From positions 3,100,001-3,164,000 of the forward strand of contig OZ241909.1 of NCBI GenBank assembly GCA_965203735.1: a DNA stretch of 64,000 bases, in the 5' to 3' direction. The DNA comes from Bin55 sp965203735 (GTDB lineage: Bacteria > Pseudomonadota > Gammaproteobacteria > Pseudomonadales > Azotimanducaceae). Positions 37,084-47,221 of the stretch are shown here, one piece after another (the first letter of the stretch is position 1; every line of letters begins with the position of its first letter). A model generated the notes under the pieces. It was not told the origin of the DNA. It searched no databases and saw only the letters and a program-made list of their open reading frames with translations. The translations under genes and the position numbers were made by a program.

Positions 37084-39081
37084 ATGCCAATCATGGAGAT
37101 ATTTTTGAAACGATTCCGTTTGCTTTTTTTCCTTGTCGTAGTGGGAATCATGGCGGGCTGTAGTGGACCTGACGGTTCCATAGATCAGAACGACGGCGGA
37201 AGCACAGAAAACACTGTTTCGGACCAAGACCGATCCGAGGGCACCGACGACGATGACTCTGGCGAAACCGTGTATGTCGAATTACCTCCGATTGAGGTCC
37301 GGGAAGGAGATGGACTGCCGTCTGAGCTTCCTTCAAATCTCGTATGGCTAACAAACAACGAAGACCCTGAATTCGCTTCGCCAGACGCCATTCGAGGGGG
37401 AATGTACCGAACTTGGATGCTCAGCTTTCCTCTCACACTGCGCTTGGTAGGGCCAGATTCCAATGGTGCATTCGCAGGTGTCGTGCGTGCCAATCAGTTT
37501 GGTCCGGTCTCATACCATCCACAAACAGGAAATCCGATTCCGGTTCTCGCAACACACTGGGCGTTCGGGGAGGATGGGCGTTCAATTTTCTATCGCTTGA
37601 ACCCCGAAGCTAGGTGGTCAGATGGAGTTCCCGTAACTGCTGACGATTTTGTGTTTGCAGTTCAATTTCTACGTTCTGAACAAATTGTGGGACCTTGGTA
37701 CAACAACTACTACACAGAACGAATTCGAGATGTCAAGAAATATGACACTCACATCTATGGTGTTCAAGGAGCCGATGCGAAACCACAGGAAGAGATGCAT
37801 TACTACTACGGTATCGGTCCGCGGCCCAAACACTTTCACAGAATGAGCGACAACTGGGTCACCGAATACAACTGGAAGCCCGACCCTACAACTGGACCCT
37901 ATCACATCGGAAAAATTGAAAAAGGCAAGTACGTTGATCTGGAGCGGACCAAAGACTGGTGGGCAGACGATCTGCGTTACATGCGAAATCGCTTCAATCC
38001 AGAAACGATAAGGTATAGAGTGATTCGTGACGAGAATTCTGCATGGCAACACTTCCTCAAAGGAGAAATTGATACCTTCGACCTGACCATACCCGAGTAT
38101 TGGCACGACAAAGCACAGCATGAAGTCTTCGAAAAGGGGTATGTAGCAAAGTACTGGTTCTACAACCAATTGCCATTGGGATCCACTGGAATCTATCTAA
38201 ATACAGCCGACCCATTGCTTTCCGATAAGAACATTCGACTTGGAATAGCTCACTCCATCAACTTTCAAAGAGTCATTGACACGATTCTGAGGGGGGACTA
38301 CGAACGTTTGGAGACATTTCAACTAGGATTTGGACCATACGACAACAAATCCATCCAACCACGCAAATTCGACCTTAAGAAGGCCAGCGAGTACTTCGAG
38401 GCGGCGGGATTTGCTAGTCGCGACAATACAGGCATTCGGACAAGAACCAATGACAACGGTAGTAAGACTAGACTCTCGTTCCGAGTCACATACGGGAATC
38501 CACTTCACACACCACGCTTGGTAGTCATTCAGGAAGAAGCCAAGAAAGCGGGGCTCGAGCTCCAGCTTCACATGCTCGATTCAGCGACATCATTCAAACA
38601 AATGCTTGAGAAGAAGCATCAGATGGCATGGATGGGATGGGCTTCATCGGGTGTTGCCCCTCGCTATTGGGAGCATTTTCATTCGGACAACGCCAACGTA
38701 ACTCAGACCAATAACATCACCAACCACGCAAATCCTGCCATGGACGAACTAATCATGCAGTTTCGTGCGTCGGCCGACCGTGGCGAACGAATTTCTCTAG
38801 CTCATCAACTGGAACAAATCGTTCACGAATCGGCTGTCGTAATTCCTCGTACAAAGGTGCCGTTCACTCGACAGGGAGCTTGGCGGTGGCTAGAACTTCC
38901 TGAGTGGCTTGGGACTCGACATAGCACGGCACTCTTCAATAGCCAACCATCTTCGCAAATGTACTCAGGCGGTGGGTTGTTCTGGATAAACGAAGAGAAG
39001 AAGCAAGAGATTCTCCAAGCCAAGCGAGAAGATCGGCCTATGGCAGAACTGGTAGTAGTCGACGAAACTCATCGAAACTGA
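37084..39081 (+). CDS. Extracellular solute-binding lipoprotein, family 5 (OppA/DppA type)
   Basis: A 665-residue binding protein from the ATG at 37084 (a second ATG three codons on is also possible). The signal ends in a lipobox GIMAGC, then an acidic linker precedes the family 5 fold: LATHWAFGEDGRSIFYRLNP, ARWSDGVPVTADDFVFAVQF and NIRLGIAHSINFQRVIDTIL. Family 5 proteins bind peptides, oligosaccharides or other solutes; YejA-like relatives are close in length. A deviant feature is that the lipoprotein form is less common in Gram-negatives. Confidence 0.9.
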   Translation: MPIMEIFLKRFRLLFFLVVVGIMAGCSGPDGSIDQNDGGSTENTVSDQDRSEGTDDDDSGETVYVELPPIEVREGDGLPSELPSNLVWLTNNEDPEFASPDAIRGGMYRTWMLSFPLTLRLVGPDSNGAFAGVVRANQFGPVSYHPQTGNPIPVLATHWAFGEDGRSIFYRLNPEARWSDGVPVTADDFVFAVQFLRSEQIVGPWYNNYYTERIRDVKKYDTHIYGVQGADAKPQEEMHYYYGIGPRPKHFHRMSDNWVTEYNWKPDPTTGPYHIGKIEKGKYVDLERTKDWWADDLRYMRNRFNPETIRYRVIRDENSAWQHFLKGEIDTFDLTIPEYWHDKAQHEVFEKGYVAKYWFYNQLPLGSTGIYLNTADPLLSDKNIRLGIAHSINFQRVIDTILRGDYERLETFQLGFGPYDNKSIQPRKFDLKKASEYFEAAGFASRDNTGIRTRTNDNGSKTRLSFRVTYGNPLHTPRLVVIQEEAKKAGLELQLHMLDSATSFKQMLEKKHQMAWMGWASSGVAPRYWEHFHSDNANVTQTNNITNHANPAMDELIMQFRASADRGERISLAHQLEQIVHESAVVIPRTKVPFTRQGAWRWLELPEWLGTRHSTALFNSQPSSQMYSGGGLFWINEEKKQEILQAKREDRPMAELVVVDETHRN

Positions 39082-39100
39082 TTCGAACGACCAGTACATA

Positions 39101-40090
39101 ATGCCATTACTTGACGTTCGCGACCTGTCGGTAGCCTTCGATACGGACGAAGGTAGGGTCGATGTGATCGATCAAGTCAACCTTCAACTCGAACGCGGCG
39201 AAACCCTCGGTGTAGTCGGAGAGTCTGGCTGTGGCAAGAGCGTATCTGCACTGGCGATCATGGGCTTGTTGCCGCAACCTTCTGGTCGTATCACCAATGG
39301 ACAAATCGTCCTCGACAACCAGGACTTGCTCGGCAAACACCTCGACGAGAGACGCAGAGTTCGAGGCCGAAGAATATCCATGATCTTTCAAGAACCTATG
39401 ACTGCACTCAATCCGGTACAACGCATCGGAAAGCAACTCGTCGAGTCTGTTCAATTGCATCGACCGGACGTGGGCAAAGACGAAGGACTCGAAGAATGCG
39501 TGAAGATTCTTGAGCAAGTGGGTATCTCCGAACCCGAGCGGCGTCTAATGGACTATCCACACCAACTCTCCGGTGGAATGAGGCAACGAGTCATGATTGC
39601 AATGGCGCTCATTCATGTACCCGACATTCTCATCGCAGATGAGCCTACTACGGCCTTGGACGTCACGATTCAAGCACAGATTCTCGAGCTGATCGCGAAA
39701 CTGCAACGAGAAAATGGAATGGCGGTTATCTTCATAACCCACGATCTTGCAGTAATAGCGGAACTTGCTGATCGTGTGAGCGTGATGTATGCCGGGCGTG
39801 TCGTTGAGCAATCAACAGTAACTGAGTTGTTTTCAGCTCCACTTCATCCGTATACACAGGGACTACTGAACTCAATTCCCAAGTTGGAAGGAACTCCAAA
39901 AACACAGCTCGAGACTATTCCAGGACTGGTTCCAAGCTATGATCAAATGCCTTCCGGCTGCCGATTCAGAAATCGTTGTAACTACGCTCGAACTCTCTGC
40001 GGCGACAGAGTTCCGAGCTTGGAATCTGACAGCGACTCACATCATGTCGCGTGCCACTTTTGGAACAATCTGTCGGAACGAATTCAATGA
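39101..40090 (+). CDS. Peptide/solute ABC transporter ATP-binding protein (DppD/OppD type)
   Basis: A 329-residue ATPase with Walker A GESGCGKS, signature QLSGGMRQRVMIAMAL, Walker B ILIADEPTTALD and the switch FITHDLAVIAEL. The C-terminal oligopeptide domain (PLHPYTQGLLNSIPKL and GCRFRNRCNYARTLC) supplies cysteines of the iron-sulfur-cluster-like region known in this family. It ends in an ATGA overlap with the second ATPase gene. Confidence 0.93.
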   Translation: MPLLDVRDLSVAFDTDEGRVDVIDQVNLQLERGETLGVVGESGCGKSVSALAIMGLLPQPSGRITNGQIVLDNQDLLGKHLDERRRVRGRRISMIFQEPMTALNPVQRIGKQLVESVQLHRPDVGKDEGLEECVKILEQVGISEPERRLMDYPHQLSGGMRQRVMIAMALIHVPDILIADEPTTALDVTIQAQILELIAKLQRENGMAVIFITHDLAVIAELADRVSVMYAGRVVEQSTVTELFSAPLHPYTQGLLNSIPKLEGTPKTQLETIPGLVPSYDQMPSGCRFRNRCNYARTLCGDRVPSLESDSDSHHVACHFWNNLSERIQ

Positions 40091-41103
40091 CTGAGCACCG
40101 CAATGCTCCGCTGCTTGAAGTACGCGGATTAACCAAGCACTTCCCTGTTAGAGCAGGGGTAATTCCCCGAACCGTCGGCCATGTTCATGCTGTCGACGCT
40201 GTTTCATTCACGTTGCGTCAAGGCGAGACTCTCGGTCTAGTGGGTGAATCGGGTTGTGGCAAGAGTACTGTGGGAAAGACTCTCCTTCGCCTAGAAAAGC
40301 CAACCCAAGGAACGGTGCTCTTCCAAGGCAGAGACATTTCCGCTATGCGATTCAGAGAACTTCGAGAACTCAGGCGCGATGTCCAAATTATTTTCCAGGA
40401 TCCTTTCGAATCGCTCAACGCTCGGCACACTGTGGGCAAGATTCTTTCTGAACCTTTCGTGATTCACCGAATTGGAACTACACAAGAGCGCAAGGAACGA
40501 GTGGCAGAACTGCTTGAGCGTGTTGGAATAGACAAGTCCGCAGCAAGTCGTTTTCCGCATGAGTTTTCCGGGGGACAACGCCAACGAATTGGAATTGCCC
40601 GCGCAATTGCACTAAAGCCGAAATTGATTGTTTGTGACGAGGCAGTCTCGGCCTTGGATGTCTCGGTGCAGTCTCAAGTCGTCAATCTTCTGCTGGATCT
40701 ACAGAAGGAAATGCACCTCGCACTACTGTTCATTGCTCACGATCTTGCAGTCGTAAAGCACGTATCGGATCAGATCGCTGTAATGTACTTGGGTAACGTG
40801 GTGGAAACCCGAAGGTCAGAGGAAATATATGGCTCGCCAAAACATCCCTATACACGTGCATTGATCTCAGCCATACCGCGGCCAGACCCATCGCACCAAG
40901 GTGAACGAATAATTCTTGAAGGAGATGTACCATCTCCTATTAGTCCTCCCAGTGGATGTAGATTTCGAACTCGCTGCCAATTCGCCCAACCGAAGTGCGA
41001 AGGTGAAGCGCCGGCTCTTGAGGAGATCGCCGGAGGAGGATCGGTTGCCTGCTACTTCTGGAAAGAAATCGAAAATTCTCTGCTGAAGTCTGCGAGAGCG
41101 TAA
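40087..41103 (+). CDS. Peptide/solute ABC transporter ATP-binding protein (DppF/OppF type)
   Basis: A 338-residue second ATPase, with start at 40087 set by the ATGA overlap (an earlier in-frame start lies inside the preceding gene). Walker A is GESGCGKST, the signature is FSGGQRQRIGIARAIA, Walker B IVCDEAVSALD. The C-terminal GCRFRTRCQFAQPKC is again a cysteine block. As in Opp/Dpp systems the two ATPases would form a heterodimer with the two permeases. Confidence 0.93.
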   Translation: MTEHRNAPLLEVRGLTKHFPVRAGVIPRTVGHVHAVDAVSFTLRQGETLGLVGESGCGKSTVGKTLLRLEKPTQGTVLFQGRDISAMRFRELRELRRDVQIIFQDPFESLNARHTVGKILSEPFVIHRIGTTQERKERVAELLERVGIDKSAASRFPHEFSGGQRQRIGIARAIALKPKLIVCDEAVSALDVSVQSQVVNLLLDLQKEMHLALLFIAHDLAVVKHVSDQIAVMYLGNVVETRRSEEIYGSPKHPYTRALISAIPRPDPSHQGERIILEGDVPSPISPPSGCRFRTRCQFAQPKCEGEAPALEEIAGGGSVACYFWKEIENSLLKSARA

Positions 41104-41110
41104 AGAGACT

Positions 41111-41899
41111 TCAGAACTGCAGTACTAGTCGCGTGGAAAAGTCATAGCTCTCGCGAGATAGGGATTGCGGAACTTCAATATCTCCATTGCCATCGCTCCA
41201 CTCAGCAGAACCTTCGTCGTTAAATCGCACCTCAAACTGCAACGCAGACCTACGACCTATTCCAAGTTCGATCCCAACACCACCAACCCATTGTTCCAAG
41301 GTTGGCTTTTGCGTCTCCGTAGCAGTTGTCGTTGATCCTTGTGTGGTACATCCCTGAGTATTCGTGCATATGTCGAAGTTTCTGACGAACTCAACCCCAA
41401 TCTCACGTTTTCCACCTATTACGTAGAAGGAAAGATCGAAGAATCCAAATAGACTGACGTAAGCCCCAATCTTTGCAACGAGAGATCGGTCCGACTCTGC
41501 CTGAAACTTCCAGTCTTCTACAACAATACTGGGTACATCAGTGCCCTCTAATGTAATACCTGTCGCATTCAATCGTCCTTTAACGGAGTCACCTCGCAAG
41601 GTAGCTCCAAACTCGACAGCCATCCAAGCGCCTTGACGGCTTGCATCCAATCGATAGCCGATGAATCCACCAAGCGTGTAGGGAGTGTCATTGTTCTCAT
41701 CGTCGCCTGAAAAAACTAGATCCGAGAGGGAAAGCGACGGAAATAGTTTCGCATCGGAGCGCCGGTCGTACCGGGTCTTGATGTCTTCAAGACCGACTCC
41801 CGTTCCAATGTAGATTCCACTCGCTACTACAGTCACCGATGAAAGAGTCACGCAGAAGCATGCGCAAGCGACCAAGTACTTCGATTTGATTAGATACAT
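41111..41899 (-). CDS. Outer-membrane beta-barrel protein of unknown function
   Basis: A 262-residue protein with an N-terminal signal (residues 1-27, cleavage near VASGIY) and an OmpA-like or porin-like eight-stranded barrel pattern: alternating hydrophobic residues, GFIGYRLDASRQGAWMAVE, and a final strand ending in FSTRLVLQF with aromatic terminal residue. It converges with the transporter. Function unknown; small barrels of this type are often adhesins or lipid enzymes. Confidence 0.65.
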   Translation of the reverse strand: MYLIKSKYLVACACFCVTLSSVTVVASGIYIGTGVGLEDIKTRYDRRSDAKLFPSLSLSDLVFSGDDENNDTPYTLGGFIGYRLDASRQGAWMAVEFGATLRGDSVKGRLNATGITLEGTDVPSIVVEDWKFQAESDRSLVAKIGAYVSLFGFFDLSFYVIGGKREIGVEFVRNFDICTNTQGCTTQGSTTTATETQKPTLEQWVGGVGIELGIGRRSALQFEVRFNDEGSAEWSDGNGDIEVPQSLSRESYDFSTRLVLQF

Positions 41900-42010
41900 A
41901 AGAACGGCAATTCCAACTTAATTTGCTTAACGGCAGGTGTTAACAAGTCGCCCAATCATGGAGCAATACTATCTCCACCTGTGTTCATCCTGCAAGACTC
42001 GTGCCCAAGA

Positions 42011-43504
42011 TCAGGAAAACAGTCGTTCTCGGATGACTCTTCGAAGTAGCTTCCCTGTTTCGTTGTAAGGCAATTCTTCCCAGAACTCGATAGTTTCTGG
42101 GACCCTCGAAGATCGCATTCGGTTCCTCACCCAGTCTTGCAGTTCGGAAACCGAGACAACTCCGTCAAGACAAACTACGGCAGCGACAGATTCCCCCCAT
42201 TCGTCGCTGGGTATACCAACAACAGCCGCGTCTTCGACACATGCGTGATCGAGAAGTACATCTTCGATTTCGCCAGGCGAAAGATTTTCCCCGCCACGAA
42301 CGATCACGTCGTCTGATCGACCTTCCAGGAAGAGATAGCCCCTCTCGATGTAGCCTGCGTCTCGAGTACAAAACCAGCCATCAGTATCCAAAGTGCTACC
42401 TCGACCTTCGTATTCACCTGAGACTTGATCCCCTCGCACGTAGACTTCACCGTGGCTACCGTCCGCCAAGGAGTTGCCATCGGAATCTCGGATGTCAAGT
42501 TCAATTCCTGGAAGCGGCGTTCCGACAGACGCCAAACGGCGACGAACATCAATGTCTTTACTCGAAAGAGCTTCTCTATGTTCCTCGGGGCCGAGAACCG
42601 TAATCGTGGAACTCGTTTCTGTGAGTCCGTACGCGTTGGTAAATTCCGTATCTGGAAACAACTCCAATGCCCGCTCAACTATATTTCGGGGCATCTTGCC
42701 GCCACCGTAAGCTATGGACTGTAAATTGGGCAACCCGGCAGTAGTCCTTCCATCCAATGCTTTGACAATTCGAGCCAACATCGTTGGAACCACAAATGCA
42801 GTCGTTACGTTGTGCTCTCTTACAAGTTGCAACCATTCCGTAGCGTCGAATTGCGACATTTGAACAACTCGTCGTCCAGAGTAGACAGAGCTCAAAATTG
42901 CCCCAATCCCCGCGATGTGATAGGGAGGAACGGAGACGAGAGTTGCTTCGTCCTCGCTTGCGGACATGAACTCTACGGAACCGAGAATGTAGGAACACAG
43001 ATGTCGCTGACGCATTACGGCAGCTTTGGGGATGCCTGTGGTTCCACTGGTGAAAAGCAAAACTGCCACCTCGTCTGGTTCCATCGACCAGTGGAAATCG
43101 TCGTTAGAGTTGATTGGGGTTGCATCTCGAAATTCGTCTCGAGAGGAAACACGCAACGCGTTTCTACCTTGGTATCTGGGTTCGCGTTCACAATCGGTGA
43201 TGAGAAAGGCCGGTTGGACTCTCTCAAGAAGTGCATCGATTTCATCAAGGGTCAATCTATAGTTGATAGGTACATAGGGAATCCCCGCCCATGCACTGCT
43301 AAATAGGGCTATTGGAATTCCGAGGTTTGTAGTGTCGAGTAGCACACATCGACTCGTACCCGACTCTCTCAACACTTGAGATTTGGTTCGAGCTTCCCGG
43401 AGAAGCTCTTCGTAAGAAATGTCTTGATCGACGGTTGGATCGTAAAAGGCCTTACGCTCCGGAAAGGCGGAAGCCGCCATTTCAAGCAACATCATGATGT
43501 TCAC
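42011..43504 (-). CDS. AMP-dependent acyl-CoA synthetase/ligase
   Basis: A 497-residue ANL-superfamily enzyme activating a carboxylate through an acyl-AMP and loading it on CoA. VAVLLFTSGTTGIPKAAVMR is the AMP-binding P-loop, NAYGLTETSS the adenine-binding motif, GRSDDVIVRGGENLSPGEIE the hinge, and the C-terminal lysine is in YNETGKLLRR. The substrate cannot be told. It shares its orientation with the 101-residue gene upstream. Confidence 0.9.
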   Translation of the reverse strand: MNIMMLLEMAASAFPERKAFYDPTVDQDISYEELLREARTKSQVLRESGTSRCVLLDTTNLGIPIALFSSAWAGIPYVPINYRLTLDEIDALLERVQPAFLITDCEREPRYQGRNALRVSSRDEFRDATPINSNDDFHWSMEPDEVAVLLFTSGTTGIPKAAVMRQRHLCSYILGSVEFMSASEDEATLVSVPPYHIAGIGAILSSVYSGRRVVQMSQFDATEWLQLVREHNVTTAFVVPTMLARIVKALDGRTTAGLPNLQSIAYGGGKMPRNIVERALELFPDTEFTNAYGLTETSSTITVLGPEEHREALSSKDIDVRRRLASVGTPLPGIELDIRDSDGNSLADGSHGEVYVRGDQVSGEYEGRGSTLDTDGWFCTRDAGYIERGYLFLEGRSDDVIVRGGENLSPGEIEDVLLDHACVEDAAVVGIPSDEWGESVAAVVCLDGVVSVSELQDWVRNRMRSSRVPETIEFWEELPYNETGKLLRRVIRERLFS

Positions 43505-43572
43505 GAGATGGTGTCCTGCGCGAAGGTCAAAGGTACAAAGAAGAGCTGTTGCGTAGCCCTTGAATTACGCGA

Positions 43573-43878
43573 TCAGTCGGTCTTGGGGAGTTTCTTGGAG
43601 TCCTTGAGCTTCAGTCTATCGCCGGCTATTGCGAGCGATCCATCGCCTGGTTTTACGCACAAAATTTCTAGCTTTCCATCGGCGTTGACATAACGCTTGC
43701 CAATCGTAGTTCCATCAGCAAAGTCAGGGTTGAGACCTGTGTTTAATTCGTCGCCATTGGCAGTCATAGGAGCGCCGCCGCATGTAAGATCCAAGTCTTC
43801 CTGAGGTGCGGTAATCACCATGATCTCGGTGGTACATACGCCACTCTTGAGTCGTTGTCCTGTCGACAAAACTGCCAT
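43573..43878 (-). CDS. Conserved-looking small protein next to acyl-CoA synthetase
   Basis: A 101-residue protein I do not recognise by name. It has two cysteines (GVCTTEI near 14 and TCGGAPM near 33) and a third near 74 (EILCVKPG), and begins MAVLSTGQRLKSG. It sits 68 bases upstream of the synthetase gene in the same direction and probably belongs to its transcript. Possible roles include a metal-binding or acyl-binding accessory, but no function is claimed. Confidence 0.6.
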   Translation of the reverse strand: MAVLSTGQRLKSGVCTTEIMVITAPQEDLDLTCGGAPMTANGDELNTGLNPDFADGTTIGKRYVNADGKLEILCVKPGDGSLAIAGDRLKLKDSKKLPKTD

Positions 43879-44065
43879 TTCGAAGTAACTCCAAGGAAAT
43901 TAGCCGTGGAAGCAGCAAATTTTACAACCACGCGCTGCGAAGTCTCTTTTTGTTTGGGTCTCTGGGGACCCAAACTGATCCATCGTCACCCTATCTGCGA
44001 CCAGCGAATATACCTAATCCGTAGTTCTAGAGTCTTAGACTCCTGTGAACCAGCACGCCAACGAG

Positions 44066-45037
44066 TTAGATCAGGTGCTCTATTGCACTCCTCTCGTCTA
44101 CCAATTCCTGTTCTGTGATCGCGATCCTGTCGCGACTGAACTGATCCAGAGTTCGACCCTCGACAATTTGGACGCTGTCGTGTTCGCAATTTACGGGATA
44201 CGAAAAAACAATGCCTTCCCTAATTCCATAACTGCCGGTACTGTAAAGACCCATGCTCGTAACGCGCTGTGATCCGAGGTGCCAGTCTCGAACTTGCTCG
44301 ATTGCAGCGTTGGCCGCAGAGGCCGCACTAGAAAATCCTCGCGCTTGGAGTATTGCTGCGCCTCTTTGCTGAACCGCCGGAATAAACTCCTTGCCATACC
44401 ATTCCATATCGACCAGATTCAAAGCAGGTTCGCCAGATACCGTTGCCGATCCTAATTCAGGAAACATCGTAGGAGAATGGTTGCCCCACACGGCTAACCC
44501 ACGGATGTCGCTTACGTGACACTCAACTTTCTGCGCCAATTGTGCTAACGCACGGTTGTGATCGAGCCGAGTCATGGCGCAAAATTGAGTTGGGGCCAGA
44601 TCAGGTGCATTGCGCAAAGCGATTAGACAGTTTGTGTTGGCTGGATTTCCAACAACCAGAACCTTGACGCTCCGTGCAGCATGCTCGTTCAGCGCCTTGC
44701 CCTGAGTGGTGAATATCTCACCGTTCGCTTCCAGAAGGTCTCGACGTTCCATTCCAGGCGAACGTGGTCTCGAACCTACCAGAACTGCTATGTCTACATC
44801 TGTAAATGCTGTGTCGGGCGAGTCGGTCGGATCGATGCCCTGGATGAGCGGGAACGCACAGTCCTCAAGTTCCATAACTACACCGTTCAGGGCTTCCATT
44901 GCAGGAGGAATCTCAAGCAAGCTCAAGTGCAAGGGTTGGTCTCGGCCCAACATTTCTCCCGCAGCTATGCGGTAAATCAACTGATACCCAATTTGGCCTG
45001 CAGCTCCCGTAACGGCGACTCGCATCGGTTTTTGCAT
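44066..45037 (-). CDS. mdh: Malate dehydrogenase
   Basis: A 323-residue NAD-dependent malate dehydrogenase of the Aquaspirillum/cytosolic type, converting malate to oxaloacetate in the citric acid cycle. RVAVTGAAGQIGYQLIYRIA is the Rossmann nucleotide motif, GSRPRSPGMERRDLL has the substrate-binding arginines, VVGNPANTNC the nucleotide loop, and GNHSPTMFP the catalytic histidine. Length is normal. Confidence 0.95.
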   Translation of the reverse strand: MQKPMRVAVTGAAGQIGYQLIYRIAAGEMLGRDQPLHLSLLEIPPAMEALNGVVMELEDCAFPLIQGIDPTDSPDTAFTDVDIAVLVGSRPRSPGMERRDLLEANGEIFTTQGKALNEHAARSVKVLVVGNPANTNCLIALRNAPDLAPTQFCAMTRLDHNRALAQLAQKVECHVSDIRGLAVWGNHSPTMFPELGSATVSGEPALNLVDMEWYGKEFIPAVQQRGAAILQARGFSSAASAANAAIEQVRDWHLGSQRVTSMGLYSTGSYGIREGIVFSYPVNCEHDSVQIVEGRTLDQFSRDRIAITEQELVDERSAIEHLI

Positions 45038-45086
45038 GACAGATTAACCCCGCACACTCTTGTGTCTAGTCAGAACTCCCAAGATT

Positions 45087-45524
45087 TTAGTCTTCACTCT
45101 CCTCTCTATACTCGTGGTACCAAATGCCCGAATCGACCAGCTCTAGAGCCTTTATTACAAAGGGCGCAACATTTGTGGGAAGCGAGAGAGGATCAAACCA
45201 ACCAACGCTGGAGAATTTGGATGGTTCGCCAATAGAGGGTGTACCCTCCCACTGGCGGGATTCAAAAATAAAGTCGACCCCTCCTTCGAAAGGCATAACT
45301 ACTACTGGCTCAAAACCTTTAAGAGTCAGGTTAGATTCTTCGTTGACTTCACGCCGAGCTGCATTCGAGATGGATTCCCCATATTCCACGTGCCCCCCAG
45401 GAGGTACGAGAAATCCATCCATGTAACCGGTGTCCCGTCTTTCCAGCAACAGAATGCTTTCCTCAGCGTTTCGAACAATCGTATGAACGACAACGATTAC
45501 GTTTTGCTGATCCGTTACTCGCAT
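45087..45524 (-). CDS. NUDIX hydrolase
   Basis: A 145-residue NUDIX-fold hydrolase of nucleoside-diphosphate-linked substrates. The box reads GGHVEYGESIS then REVNEES, matching Gx5Ex7REUxEE with Asn in place of the usual last Gly, so the metal-binding glutamates are kept. Such enzymes include MutT-like and ADP-ribose pyrophosphatases; the sequence does not decide. It follows mdh in orientation with the stop 50 bases before the mdh start. Confidence 0.85.
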   Translation of the reverse strand: MRVTDQQNVIVVVHTIVRNAEESILLLERRDTGYMDGFLVPPGGHVEYGESISNAARREVNEESNLTLKGFEPVVVMPFEGGVDFIFESRQWEGTPSIGEPSKFSSVGWFDPLSLPTNVAPFVIKALELVDSGIWYHEYREESED

Positions 45525-45646
45525 GCGATCATCAAGAGGATTCGACTTCGAATCAGACGGACTTATTGGTTGCTGAAAGAAAAGTATTTACGGTAAGCAT
45601 TTTTCGTACTAGCATACTTGCTGACGCGAACCCGCAATTAGTTCTC

Positions 45647-46462
45647 ATGGATGTGGCTAACGAGCAAAGGAAGAAGTTCTGCAACGCGTCCGCGCTCGCC
45701 ATCGTCGCTGTGTTCGTTGTTTCGTGCACTCCAACCGATACGTCAAACGACGGTCCGATCTCGTCGGTGGATCCATTTCAATATGTGGAGCAACAGATTC
45801 TTGATGTAACGGATCAATCCTACGAGCACGGTAACGCTTCCGTCGCATACGCACTGAAACGACAGATGTTGGAATGGGACATCGGTCCTCACCAAGAGGA
45901 CGCGCATGCTTATTGGATAGCATTCCTGAACTTCAATGTGGCCAGACTCGAGGAACACTTCGGCGACTCCGAACAAGGCTTGCTTCTTATCGATCAAGCA
46001 CTGGGTAGACTCAATAGTTTTGATGAGAGTCATGTCGAAGCACAAGCACTTAAGGCGATTCTGGTGAAGTCCAAGATTCCTTTAGTTCCCGATGAGACGT
46101 TCGAACTATTGATGGATATGCAGGACGTTTTGGATAACGCAATAAACCTAGATTCTGAGAATCTCAGAGTTCAATTAGGTGCGGTTATGGATGCCGTAAT
46201 CGAGGTTCCGGGATTTGGAGGAGGGATCGATGCAGACGAAGTCCTCGAAACTGCTCTCGCAATGGACCCGCATCGAAGTGACAACGTTGGATCTATCTTC
46301 GATCATCCGCCAACGTGGGGTCGTGCTGAAGTATTAGCGCTCAAGGTCGTCCATCTCCGGAACTCTGGGAACAAGGACGGCGCGACTGAAACGATCGAGT
46401 CGGCGTTAGAGGAATTCCCCAACCACTTTATGCTCAGAATGCTTGAAACCGAGGAACTCTAG
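45647..46462 (+). CDS. Lipoprotein with TPR-like helical repeats
   Basis: A 271-residue protein from the ATG at 45647. The signal ends in VVSC (Cys27), a lipobox variant, so it is a putative outer-membrane or periplasmic lipoprotein. The body is helical with TPR-like pairs (EHFGDSEQGLLLIDQALGRL and ETALAMDPHRSDNV). It resembles TRAP-type T-components only in general layout. A longer start at 45566 is possible but would precede the signal by 27 residues. Confidence 0.6.
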   Translation: MDVANEQRKKFCNASALAIVAVFVVSCTPTDTSNDGPISSVDPFQYVEQQILDVTDQSYEHGNASVAYALKRQMLEWDIGPHQEDAHAYWIAFLNFNVARLEEHFGDSEQGLLLIDQALGRLNSFDESHVEAQALKAILVKSKIPLVPDETFELLMDMQDVLDNAINLDSENLRVQLGAVMDAVIEVPGFGGGIDADEVLETALAMDPHRSDNVGSIFDHPPTWGRAEVLALKVVHLRNSGNKDGATETIESALEEFPNHFMLRMLETEEL

Positions 46463-46588
46463 TAGTTCTTCTTTTCGGCAGTCTCTTGGATTACGGAGTC
46501 CAGATTTAGGCAACTGAGTATCCTGTCTTTGGTGTGAACCATATAGACTTGGGGACATCGCGTCAAATGAGTCACGGGAGAGATTGAG

Positions 46589-47221
46589 ATGTCGAGCATA
46601 AATGTCGAAGAACTAAGGCCAATTGGAGAATTCGGTTCCAAGACTTGGTGTGAAACCGTTGCGGGATATGGCGCACAGCTTCTTCGGGAAGCGAATCTTC
46701 CCACGGACTTGGAATGGGGGTTTACCGAGAACTACACAAGACCACCTGAACGTCTCTTGGACGGAGAGCGCAAGCTTGCCGCGTACTTCATCATGGTCCA
46801 GGCCGGTAACGTCTCCAGCGGCGACGGACTCAACGAGAATTGTCTGTCGCTTCCTGGATTTCACGTAGAAATTCAGTGGGCGTCGATTTGCAATCAATCA
46901 GGTTCGCTTTATGGTCGTGATGGACAGAGACGTCGTTCCGAGCACGAGCAGATCATGTTTCGCGAAATCGCCGAATACGTTGGCTCATCTAATCCCTTAG
47001 GCCTCAAGCGAGGGTCCAAACCGGCCTTCTGGCCGCGGGAGATCGCTGGTGCGTTAAGCCAAGGCTCTGAAGATGGAGGAGGACTTCACAACATAGCTGC
47101 ACGTCTGCAGTCCCCTTCTCCTGAATTTGCGGATTTGCCTACGACCGATATGGGAGTCCCAAATTTTTCCGCGATGACAACTGAACAAAAGAAATTTTTC
47201 CTAGAGCTTTGTGGAGTGTGA
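46589..47221 (+). CDS. Unrecognised cytosolic protein, 210 residues
   Basis: No domain is recognised. The chain begins MSSINVEELRPIGEFGSK, has a mixed central region with four cysteines or so (WCETVAGY, ENCLSLPG, SICNQSG) and ends with PNFSAMTTEQKKFFLELCGV. No signal peptide or helix is evident. Neighbours give no hint; a stand-alone gene between the lipoprotein and the gltB leader region. Confidence 0.55.
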   Translation: MSSINVEELRPIGEFGSKTWCETVAGYGAQLLREANLPTDLEWGFTENYTRPPERLLDGERKLAAYFIMVQAGNVSSGDGLNENCLSLPGFHVEIQWASICNQSGSLYGRDGQRRRSEHEQIMFREIAEYVGSSNPLGLKRGSKPAFWPREIAGALSQGSEDGGGLHNIAARLQSPSPEFADLPTTDMGVPNFSAMTTEQKKFFLELCGV

